A stretch of DNA of 7,881 nt, taken from positions 1-7,881 of the forward strand of contig JAIPGE010000064.1 of assembly GCA_021736285.1 (NCBI GenBank), given 5' to 3'. A program made the position numbers and the translations under genes. The notes beneath the pieces are model-generated. The model had not been told where the DNA came from. It worked only from the letters and a program-made list of their open reading frames with translations, and did no database searches. Below, one piece after another: positions 1 through 5,004 of the stretch (position 1 is its first letter; each line of letters starts with the position of its first letter). This DNA is from Candidatus Izemoplasma sp. (GTDB lineage: Bacteria > Bacillota_I > Bacilli_A > Izemoplasmatales > Izemoplasmataceae).

Positions 1-92
1 GCAAACATCGTATAACGATTTCTTGCTTGCGATTCACCGGCAAATGCTTTTAATAAATTTTGTTCTGTTTTGGTTCCTTTTATAGATGCCAT
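1..92 (-). CDS. rbr: Rubrerythrin, N-terminal fragment (runs off the left edge)
   Basis: Only the first 30 codons are in the window. They read MASIKGTKTEQNLLKAF followed by AGESQARNRYTMFA, which is the characteristic start of rubrerythrin: a KGT/TE-NLL-AFAGESQARNRY segment forming the first helix of the ferritin-like four-helix bundle. The glutamate in AGES is expected to be a diiron ligand. In this family the diiron domain is usually followed by a C-terminal rubredoxin Fe(SCys)4 domain, and the cytoplasmic protein reduces hydrogen peroxide in anaerobes. The ATG at 92-90 is preceded by a strong AAGGAGG ribosome binding site five bases upstream. The gene lies downstream of rdgB on the same strand but has its own promoter inside the end of rdgB and a PerR-like operator. 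Whether the rubredoxin domain is present cannot be seen here. Confidence 0.9.
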   Translation of the reverse strand, partial: MASIKGTKTEQNLLKAFAGESQARNRYTMF

Positions 93-114
93 ACTAACCT
101 CCTTATTTACAGTT

Positions 115-129
115 CTATAAGTATTATAA
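115..129. promoter_or_regulatory. PerR-box-like operator over the rubrerythrin -10
   Basis: CTATAAGTATTATAA matches the Bacillus PerR box TTATAATNATTATAA at 12 of the 14 defined positions, with correct spacing and symmetry. It covers the whole -10 element and the predicted start site, where a repressor would block transcription. PerR is a Fur-family, metal-dependent peroxide sensor known to control rubrerythrin-type genes in clostridia. Caution: the -10 TATAAT itself supplies part of the match and the region is AT-rich, so some similarity is expected by chance. Confidence 0.45.
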
Positions 130-151
130 CAAAGATTACTTAGCTTTTAAA
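123..151 (-). promoter_or_regulatory. Predicted promoter of the rubrerythrin gene
   Basis: On the minus strand a perfect -10 TATAAT (128-123) is preceded by TGT, giving an extended -10. A weak -35, TTTAAA (151-146, 4 of 6 matches to TTGACA), lies 17 bases upstream inside the last codons of rdgB. The predicted transcript would start near 116, about 24 bases before the ATG. No convincing terminator separates rdgB from this gene, so read-through from rdgB is also possible. Confidence 0.65.
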
Positions 152-720
152 TAATCAATTAATTTTTTTAGTGCCTTGGCGCGATGACTAATTTCATTTT
201 TTTCTTGTAAAGCGTATTCAGCAAGATGTCTATTTGTCCCTTTAACAATAAATAAAGGATCATATCCAAACCCATTTAACCCTTTAAAATCTTTAGCAAT
301 CTCACCATTTAAGGTCGATTCAAAAAAGACTGGTTCTTGGTCAGGATAATATAAACAGATTACAGTAACAAAGCGTGCTTTACGATTTGTTTTGTGTTTC
401 ATTTTCTTGAGTAACAGTCGATTATTGTCATCATATGTCGCTTTTTCTCCTGCAAAACGGGCACTATAAACACCAGGTTCACCATCAAGTGCATCAACTT
501 CGATACCACTATCATCAGCGATACACATTGTTTTTGTGTACTCTGATAAGGTTTTTGCCTTAATTAAAGCATTCTCTTTAAATGTATCCCCAGTTTCTTC
601 GATTGGCCCAATTTCAGGATAATCATATAATGTTTTTACATCATATTCTAGGGATTCTAAAAGGTTGGTCATCTCTGTTACTTTGTGGGGATTTTTTGTT
701 GCGATTACAATTTCTTTCAT
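136..720 (-). CDS. rdgB: XTP/dITP pyrophosphatase (RdgB/HAM1 family)
   Basis: This 194-residue protein has the usual length of the HAM1/RdgB family, which hydrolyses non-canonical purine triphosphates (XTP, dITP/ITP) to monophosphate and pyrophosphate and so keeps deaminated bases out of DNA and RNA. Visible signatures are the N-terminal nucleotide-binding segment IATKNPHK (6-13), the E-E-GDTFKENA segment (41-51), the metal-binding ADDSG (68-72), the loop GEPGVYSARFAG (80-91), the substrate pocket GFGYDPLF (150-157) and the C-terminal SHR (178-180). The enzyme is cytosolic and normally a dimer. The ATG at 720-718 follows a good GAGGTGA ribosome binding site eight bases away. It lies 45 bases after the ktrA-type gene, but a hairpin terminator fills most of that gap and I see no strong promoter of its own, so expression may rely on read-through. 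Confidence 0.95.
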   Translation of the reverse strand: MKEIVIATKNPHKVTEMTNLLESLEYDVKTLYDYPEIGPIEETGDTFKENALIKAKTLSEYTKTMCIADDSGIEVDALDGEPGVYSARFAGEKATYDDNNRLLLKKMKHKTNRKARFVTVICLYYPDQEPVFFESTLNGEIAKDFKGLNGFGYDPLFIVKGTNRHLAEYALQEKNEISHRAKALKKLIDYLKAK

Positions 721-746
721 TAGTTAGTCACCTCATTGTTAATATC

Positions 747-775
747 AAAAAAATAAGCAAAATGCTTATTTTTTT
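747..775 (-). terminator. Rho-independent terminator of the ktrA-type gene
   Basis: A perfect 13-bp inverted repeat (763-775 against 747-759) encloses a 3-base loop. On the minus strand the 3' arm ends in seven Ts. The 5' arm begins inside the last codons, contains the TAA stop (768-766) and has only two G-C pairs, so it is AT-rich and probably leaky. Because the A and T tracts pair with each other, it is nearly symmetrical, but no converging gene ends here from the other side. Confidence 0.75.
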
Positions 776-1425
776 AACCATGTATTAAATTTATTTAATT
801 CTTGATTTGCACCGATTAATAGTAATGAATCTAAGGACACAAGCGTTGTTTCTGCGGAAGGAATAATAATATCGCCTTCCCGTCGAATTGCAACAATATT
901 AATGTTGTATTTATTCCGTAAATCAAGATTGATAATTGTTGAACCTACAATTTTTTCTGTCGCATTGACAACAATGAAACTATGACTGTCATTTAAGTCA
1001 ATAAAATCAAGGATATTGTCGGAAACAATTCGACTTGCAAGTCGTTTTCCTGATTGTTTTTCTGGTTGTATGATTTCGTCGGCACCAAGTTTCTCAACGA
1101 CTTTTGCGTGGTCATCATTCTGCGCTTTAACCGTCACACGTTTAACACCCAGTTCTTTTAAAACCAACGTTGTCATAATACTGCTTTGTAAATCCTTACC
1201 AATTGACACCACGACATGATCGACACTATTAATACCAACTTCTTTTAACGATAATTCTTGTGTTGAATCTAACGTGACAGCGTGTGTGGCAATTTTACTT
1301 AATTTTGCGATTCGATCAGGATCTTTGTCGATAACCAAGACATCGGCATCTTGTTCTATTAATTCTCGAACAACACTTTCTCCAAAACGTCCTAACCCAA
1401 TTACAGCAAAAGATTTTTTAGCCAT
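766..1425 (-). CDS. ktrA: RCK-domain potassium channel regulator (KtrA/KtrC type)
   Basis: The 219-residue protein is a complete KtrA/KtrC-like cytosolic regulator. In this family an octameric ring binds ATP/ADP or cyclic di-AMP and gates the membrane subunit KtrB for potassium uptake. The N-terminal RCK domain is a Rossmann fold with GLGRFG (10-15) and an acidic ribose-binding Asp in VIDKD near 31-35. The segments THAVTLDSTQE (47-57), SIGKDLQSSIMTT (74-86) and TVKAQNDDHAKVVEKLGAD (98-116) are typical. An RCK-C (TrkA-C) domain covers about 138-216. I chose the ATG at 1425-1423 because an AAGGGTGAT-type ribosome binding site precedes it, MAKKSFAVIGLGRFG matches the family N-terminus, and the predicted promoter lies downstream of the longer ATG at 1524. 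No KtrB gene is in the window. KtrA and KtrC cannot be told apart from sequence alone. Confidence 0.92.
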   Translation of the reverse strand: MAKKSFAVIGLGRFGESVVRELIEQDADVLVIDKDPDRIAKLSKIATHAVTLDSTQELSLKEVGINSVDHVVVSIGKDLQSSIMTTLVLKELGVKRVTVKAQNDDHAKVVEKLGADEIIQPEKQSGKRLASRIVSDNILDFIDLNDSHSFIVVNATEKIVGSTIINLDLRNKYNINIVAIRREGDIIIPSAETTLVSLDSLLLIGANQELNKFNTWLKK

Positions 1426-1464
1426 TATATCACCCTTTATTATTCGCTTTCCTTGACTTTTTAT

Positions 1465-1493
1465 ATAATACCAACTTATTTTATTTAAGTCAA
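1465..1493 (-). promoter_or_regulatory. Predicted promoter of the ktrA-type gene
   Basis: On the minus strand TTGACT (1493-1488, 5 of 6 to the consensus -35) is followed by exactly 17 bases and TATTAT (1470-1465, 5 of 6 to the -10), with a TGG extension directly upstream of the -10. Transcription would start near 1458, giving a leader of about 33 bases. This rules out the upstream ATG at 1524 as the translation start. Confidence 0.8.
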
Positions 1494-1501
1494 ATGAAAC
1501 C

Positions 1502-1524
1502 ATGAAATATCCTATATATTTCAT
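1502..1524. promoter_or_regulatory. Perfect 9-bp inverted repeat between divergent promoters (candidate operator)
   Basis: ATGAAATAT (1502-1510) and ATATTTCAT (1516-1524) are exact inverted copies separated by CCTAT. The element sits 8 bases upstream of the ktrA -35 and touches the likely -35 of the protease gene, so one bound dimeric regulator could affect both promoters. It has no T tract in the right place to be a terminator and lies upstream of both predicted start sites. I do not recognise it as the site of a particular regulator. Confidence 0.5.
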
Positions 1525-1552
1525 AACAATTTTATGTTACTTATGGTATAAT
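1523..1552 (+). promoter_or_regulatory. Predicted promoter of the CPBP protease gene
   Basis: A perfect TATAAT (1547-1552) is preceded by TGG, giving an extended -10. The -35 is poor: ATAACA (1523-1528, 4 of 6) at an 18-base spacing, overlapping the inverted repeat at 1502-1524. A weak -35 at an extended -10 promoter is compatible with activator or repressor control from that repeat. Transcription should begin near 1559. Confidence 0.75.
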
Positions 1553-1582
1553 AGAAAAAGAAAATATCGAAGGAGACTGTTT

Positions 1583-2284
1583 ATGGTTACAATTAAAGAT
1601 TATAAAATTATTGGTATTTATGTTGGCATGCTTGTGTTACTGATTGGGTTCCAAGCTTATTTTATCTTTATTCAAAACTGGGATATCAATGACACGACCT
1701 ATCTCATTCGATTAAATTCAGTCAGTAATCTCTTTTATTATGGCGGAATGTTGTTGTTGTTTGTTGGCTTATTTTTTTCATATTGGAAAAATGAATGGGT
1801 TAAGTTTATCGAAAATAAAACACAGGTATTCTTATTTATTGTGATTGGATTTGGCGCAATGATTGGTGCGTCAACAATTGCTGGATTAATTATGTATGGT
1901 TTAGATGTCACTGAAGAATCGATTAACCAAGCACAACTCCAAATGTTATTAACCGAAGGGACACGCTTTGATCAAATTGCGTTAGTCATTTTTGCGGTCA
2001 TCCTTGCACCACCTGTTGAAGAATTGGTCTTTCGAAAAGCGAGTTTTGAATTGTTAGAACGGTTTAACCTACACAATCCAATTGTCCTCATTATCTTCAC
2101 AGGCGTTATTTTTGGATTTATTCATGTTGCTTCTGATGACTTTTTACAAATCATTTCTTACGCATTATTAGGTGTTGTTCTCGGCGGTTTATATTTCTAT
2201 TCAGATCGAAAAATTATTATTCCAATTATTGTTCACATGGGCTTTAACTTAATGGTAACAATTACCATGTTTGTCGGTCTTTAA
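1583..2284 (+). CDS. CPBP-family intramembrane glutamic protease (CAAX/Abi type)
   Basis: The 233-residue integral membrane protein has about seven hydrophobic segments (near 10-32, 47-67, 83-107, 131-150, 165-183, 187-206 and 210-230). It carries the full catalytic signature of the CPBP (Abi, Rce1-like) family: EELVFR (146-151, EExxxR), FGFIH (177-181, FxxxH) and HMGFN (218-222, HxxxN). In Rce1 these Glu and His residues form the active site in the membrane. Bacterial members cleave diverse or unknown substrates, including bacteriocin-immunity and surface-protein-processing roles, so the substrate here cannot be named. The ATG at 1583 follows AGGAG seven bases upstream and lies just after the promoter; the in-frame ATG at 1502 is upstream of the predicted transcript start. 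It is the only plus-strand gene, divergent from the ktrA-type gene and convergent with the ankyrin gene. No bacteriocin genes lie nearby. Confidence 0.88.
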   Translation: MVTIKDYKIIGIYVGMLVLLIGFQAYFIFIQNWDINDTTYLIRLNSVSNLFYYGGMLLLFVGLFFSYWKNEWVKFIENKTQVFLFIVIGFGAMIGASTIAGLIMYGLDVTEESINQAQLQMLLTEGTRFDQIALVIFAVILAPPVEELVFRKASFELLERFNLHNPIVLIIFTGVIFGFIHVASDDFLQIISYALLGVVLGGLYFYSDRKIIIPIIVHMGFNLMVTITMFVGL

Positions 2285-3489
2285 AGAGTGATTTTATCAC
2301 TCTTTTTTAATGTATCTAGTAAATCATAGTTTTTGGTTAGGGATAAAAAAGAATTGACGGTATAGCCTAAGTAATGTTGTTCAACATCCTTAGTGTGATC
2401 TAAGACCAATTTAAAAATTGCATTATGTTTAACCAAAGCTGCGTAATAAATTGCATCTTGTTTTGTGTAATCGATCGTGGTCACATCAGCACCAAATTGT
2501 AACAACTGTTCAACAAGCATCACGTCATGATTCATGATCGCATAAAATAACGGTGTATTGTCAAATTGATCCCGTTGATTCACATCACTGCGCTTAATTA
2601 AACTATACGCTTTATCAAAATTGTTTTTTATAATCGCCAAACAAAGGGGACATGCCTTTAGTTTGTTCTGATATAGATGATCATTTTTTAGTTGGTTAAA
2701 CACTTCAATGGCTTCATAATTGCCTTTTTTTTGAGCAATATCGTAAGGTGATTCATTAAATTTCGATTTGTCATAAGAGGTACAACCACTGTCTGTAAAA
2801 AGATGAACCATTTCATGATCAGGATGTTCAACAGCGAGATGTAAAGGCGTTAAAAAATAGGTTGTCTTGGCGTACGGATTGACACCTTGATCTAATAGAT
2901 ATTTTGTGATTTCAATTATGCCAAACTTTGCTGCATAGTGCATTGTTGTATTACCATCACGGTCTGTTGTGTTGATTAAGGCACCAGCTTTAACTAAATA
3001 GGTTACCAGTTTTAATGCTTTGCTTTTGACTGCTTTTTGTATCACAGAGACTTGGCGTTCATCAAAGACATGAATGTCAGCACCTTTGTCTAAAAGCAAC
3101 TTCACAATGGCGGCATTCCCTTTTAAACACGCTTTATGAAGTGGGCGTTCTTTAGACCGGTTCATCACATTTAAATCGACATCACGTTTTAATAATAATT
3201 CAATGATATTTAAACTTCCCATGTGGGTTGCGATATGTAGTGCCGTATCACCATATTTATCTTTTGCATTGACATCGATATTTAAGTCTAATAATAACGC
3301 AATCGCATCTAAACTTTTGTTTCTAACAGCCAAATGTAATAACGATTGGCCACGCTGATCGGTGATATGGACATCTTGGCCTTTTTTTACGTAATCAACA
3401 ATATACGCACAATCATTATTGAGCGCAGCGATATAAATTGATTCACTATTCTTTTGTCCAATCGATGTGTAATTACTAAAGTCAATCAT
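2281..3489 (-). CDS. Ankyrin-repeat protein of unknown function
   Basis: The 402-residue protein is almost entirely ankyrin repeats: about eight at 17-270 and, after a short linker, about three more at 278-370. Clear consensus pieces are SLLHLAVRNKSLDAIALLL (49-67), GDTALHIATHMGSLNIIELLL (80-100, typical G-TALH-A core), PLHKACLKGNAAIVKLLLDKGAD (116-138) and TPLHLAV (214-220). Repeat units are 32-34 residues. There is no signal peptide or membrane segment, so it is probably cytosolic and acts by protein binding; no enzymatic domain is visible. The ATG at 3489-3487 follows a strong GAGGAGGAG site; the in-frame TTG at 3504 overlaps that site and is unlikely to be used. It lies between hup and a convergent protease gene and is probably a single-gene transcript. 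Its partner and role cannot be inferred. Confidence 0.85.
   Translation of the reverse strand: MIDFSNYTSIGQKNSESIYIAALNNDCAYIVDYVKKGQDVHITDQRGQSLLHLAVRNKSLDAIALLLDLNIDVNAKDKYGDTALHIATHMGSLNIIELLLKRDVDLNVMNRSKERPLHKACLKGNAAIVKLLLDKGADIHVFDERQVSVIQKAVKSKALKLVTYLVKAGALINTTDRDGNTTMHYAAKFGIIEITKYLLDQGVNPYAKTTYFLTPLHLAVEHPDHEMVHLFTDSGCTSYDKSKFNESPYDIAQKKGNYEAIEVFNQLKNDHLYQNKLKACPLCLAIIKNNFDKAYSLIKRSDVNQRDQFDNTPLFYAIMNHDVMLVEQLLQFGADVTTIDYTKQDAIYYAALVKHNAIFKLVLDHTKDVEQHYLGYTVNSFLSLTKNYDLLDTLKKSDKITL
2283..2308 (+). terminator. Terminator of the protease gene, lying inside the ankyrin gene's last codons
   Basis: A perfect 10-bp stem (2283-2292 against 2296-2305) with a 3-base loop is followed by a T run to 2308, giving six Ts in a row on the plus strand. 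The stem begins within the protease stop codon. On the other strand the same bases encode residues 395-402 of the ankyrin protein, and the T run is only three long before AA. The hairpin should therefore stop plus-strand transcription well and minus-strand transcription less well. Confidence 0.8.
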
Positions 3490-3519
3490 CGGTCTCCTCC
3501 TCAAAATCCCTTCATATCA

Positions 3520-3528
3520 AAAATAGCA
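3520..3528 (-). promoter_or_regulatory. Possible extended -10 of the ankyrin gene
   Basis: On the minus strand TGC-TATTTT (3528-3520) is the best -10 candidate, about 30 bases before the ATG. No recognisable -35 is present at the expected distance, where the hup terminator hairpin lies. The call rests mainly on the need for a promoter after that strong terminator. Confidence 0.3.
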
Positions 3529-3535
3529 TATAATC

Positions 3536-3568
3536 AAAAAAAATACCACAATGAATGTGGTATTTTTT
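3536..3568 (-). terminator. Rho-independent terminator of hup
   Basis: A perfect 13-bp stem (3556-3568 against 3538-3550) contains a TGTGGTA core and a 5-base loop. On the minus strand it is followed by eight Ts in all (3543-3536, partly paired). It begins 9 bases after the hup stop and is one of the two strongest terminators in the window. It isolates hup from the ankyrin gene downstream. Confidence 0.85.
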
Positions 3569-3577
3569 AATATGTCA

Positions 3578-3850
3578 TTATCTTACAGCTTCTTTTAACA
3601 CCTTACCAGCTTTGAAAGCAGGTGATTTTTGTGCAGGAATTTGAATTTTTTCGTTTGTTCTAGGATTGTGTCCTACACGCGCTTTGCGGTGTCTAACTTC
3701 AAATGTTCCAAATCCTGTTAAAACTACTTTTTCCCCTGACACTAATGAATCTTTGATAGCGTCCAATGTAGTGTTTAACGCTAATTCAGAATCTTTTTTT
3801 GTTAAACCAGAAACTTCTGCGACCTTTGCGATTAATTCTGTTTTGTTCAT
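3578..3850 (-). CDS. hup: HU-type histone-like DNA-binding protein
   Basis: At 90 residues this is a standard-length HU. The N-terminal helical dimerisation part (MNKTELIAKVAEVSGLTKKD, 1-20) is followed by the hallmark GFGTFEVRHRKARVGHNPRT (46-65), containing the beta arm and the conserved Pro63 that intercalates at DNA bends, and by the closing IPAQKSPAFKAGKVLKEAV. HU dimers bind and bend DNA without strong sequence specificity and compact the nucleoid. The ATG at 3850 follows a perfect AGGAGGT site six bases away. The gene has its own promoter and terminator, so it is probably a highly expressed monocistronic unit. It lies directly after gpsA, as hbs lies near gpsA in Bacillus but without the spoIVA that intervenes there. 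Confidence 0.96.
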   Translation of the reverse strand: MNKTELIAKVAEVSGLTKKDSELALNTTLDAIKDSLVSGEKVVLTGFGTFEVRHRKARVGHNPRTNEKIQIPAQKSPAFKAGKVLKEAVR

Positions 3851-3882
3851 TATCTTACCTCCTATTTTATTTAACTAAGTTT

Positions 3883-3911
3883 ATTATAGCAATTTCTCGG
3901 CTTCATTGCAA
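3883..3911 (-). promoter_or_regulatory. Predicted promoter of hup
   Basis: On the minus strand TTGCAA (3911-3906, 4 of 6) is followed by 17 bases and a perfect TATAAT (3888-3883) with TGC directly before it, an extended -10. Transcription would start near 3876, about 26 bases before the start codon. The rest of the 158-base gpsA-hup spacer is AT-rich and could hold a second weaker promoter, but none stands out. Confidence 0.8.
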
Positions 3912-3996
3912 GATATTTTTCTATTTGATGAATTTTTATTAAAAATCTTATAAAATTATCGTTCTTGGCTTTGCTATTTTATAAAGCCCTATAATT

Positions 3997-4023
3997 AAAA
4001 AAAGAGTTTTACAACTCTTTTTT
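3997..4023 (-). terminator. Rho-independent terminator of the cmk-S1-der-gpsA operon
   Basis: A perfect 11-bp stem (4013-4023 against 3998-4008) with a GTAA-type 4-base loop runs into seven Ts on the minus strand. The 5' arm encodes the last four gpsA residues (KKEL) and the stop codon lies in the loop, so a ribosome terminating there would overlap the hairpin. Confidence 0.8.
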
Positions 4024-5004
4024 ACGACGTCTTTCAAATAGTGTTTGATATGCAATTTCAGGATCAACTTTATCAAAAATAACCGTATAAATAGCGTTTA
4101 TTATCGGTAAATCCAATTTGTGTTGTTTCCCGTAATTAAAGGCTGCTTCACATGTTCTAATCCCTTCAACAACCATCGTCATGCTATCCAAGGTGGCTTC
4201 TAAGTCTTTGCCATGTCCAATTTTGTATCCAGCTTGATAGTTTCTTGAATGTTGACTTGTACATGTCACCACTAAATCACCTATTCCGGTTAATCCCAAT
4301 AGGGATTCAATATTTGCACCGTATGCCTCATAAATTTTACGCATTTCAACTAATCCCCGGGTAATAAGTGCTGCTCGGGCATTATCGCCAAGTCCTTTTC
4401 CAGCAATAAGTCCGCTCGCTAACGCAAAAATATTTTTTAATGCGCCACCTAATTCCACACCTTTTAAATCAGTTGATGAATAGACCCTGAAAAAATCTTG
4501 ATTATGAAAGAGATGTTGCACATATAGCGCATCAGCTTCAACGCGGCTTGCCGCTGTAATTAAGGTTGTCATTTTTTGGATAACCTCTTCGGCATGACTT
4601 GGACCACTAAGCGCCACAAACCCTTTTATATAGTCAGCGTTTAATTCATCGTAAAACACTTCACTCATCCGCATAAAGGTTTCTGGTTCAATCCCTTTGG
4701 CGGCGTTAATAAATAATTTAGGTGTATTAAGATGTGTGTTTACCCCTTGTAATGCACTTCTAACGACTTTTGTTGGCACAACAAATAGTAATACATCACT
4801 ATAATTAACAGCTTCTAAGATATCATTGGTTGCGTGTATTTGTTTTGGAATATCGGCATTGAGTTGATAACAGATATGTAGCCGATTAATCTTATCTACA
4901 ATTGCTTGATTAGTATCATAGACCAAAACATCGTGCGTGTTTTCGTGTAAGACAGTTGATAATGCAAGACCCCATGATCCCCCACCAATAACAGTTACTT
5001 TCAT
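4009..5004 (-). CDS. gpsA: Glycerol-3-phosphate dehydrogenase [NAD(P)+]
   Basis: The 331-residue protein is a full-length GpsA, which reduces dihydroxyacetone phosphate with NAD(P)H to sn-glycerol-3-phosphate, the backbone for membrane phospholipids. The N-terminal Rossmann motif is VIGGGSWG (5-12); AAKGIEPET (101-109) and LSGPSHAEEV (132-141) follow. The catalytic Lys is in ELGGALKNIFAL (184-195, K190), followed by GLGDNARAALITRG (204-217), GLTGIGDLVVTC (237-248), SRN (253-255) and VVEG (278-281). It is cytosolic and usually dimeric. Its ATG immediately follows the TAG of der (TAGATG) and only a weak ribosome binding site is visible, so translation probably depends on ribosomes finishing der. 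It is the last gene of the operon. Confidence 0.96.
   Translation of the reverse strand: MKVTVIGGGSWGLALSTVLHENTHDVLVYDTNQAIVDKINRLHICYQLNADIPKQIHATNDILEAVNYSDVLLFVVPTKVVRSALQGVNTHLNTPKLFINAAKGIEPETFMRMSEVFYDELNADYIKGFVALSGPSHAEEVIQKMTTLITAASRVEADALYVQHLFHNQDFFRVYSSTDLKGVELGGALKNIFALASGLIAGKGLGDNARAALITRGLVEMRKIYEAYGANIESLLGLTGIGDLVVTCTSQHSRNYQAGYKIGHGKDLEATLDSMTMVVEGIRTCEAAFNYGKQHKLDLPIINAIYTVIFDKVDPEIAYQTLFERRRKKEL

Noticed and set aside
582..788. Plus-strand open frame opposite rdgB
   Set aside because: Low-complexity antisense frame with no ribosome binding site or recognisable domain; it lies over a well-supported gene. The same holds for plus-strand frames opposite ktrA, der, hup and the S1-like gene.
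1426..1524. N-terminal extension of the ktrA-type protein to the ATG at 1524
   Set aside because: The extension lies upstream of a strong predicted promoter and is not like the family N-terminus; the ATG at 1425 has a good ribosome binding site.
1502..1582. N-terminal extension of the protease to the ATG at 1502
   Set aside because: The predicted -10 (1547-1552) is inside it, so it would not be transcribed; the ATG at 1583 has an AGGAG site.
1583..2284. Bacteriocin immunity or phage abortive-infection role for the CPBP protease
   Set aside because: The family is sometimes labelled Abi, but no bacteriocin, toxin or defence gene is nearby, so the context gives no support.
2640..2652. CPLC motif of the ankyrin protein as a zinc or redox site
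   Set aside because: A single CxxC without a second pair or a thioredoxin fold around it; it is probably just part of the repeat linker.
3490..3504. TTG start for the ankyrin gene at 3504
   Set aside because: It encodes the ribosome binding site itself (GAGGAGGAG) of the ATG at 3489.
3967..3988. GGCTTT / AAAGCC inverted repeat in the gpsA-hup spacer
   Set aside because: Six pairs with a 10-base loop and no T run; the true gpsA terminator is already present at 3997-4023, so chance in AT-rich DNA is more likely.
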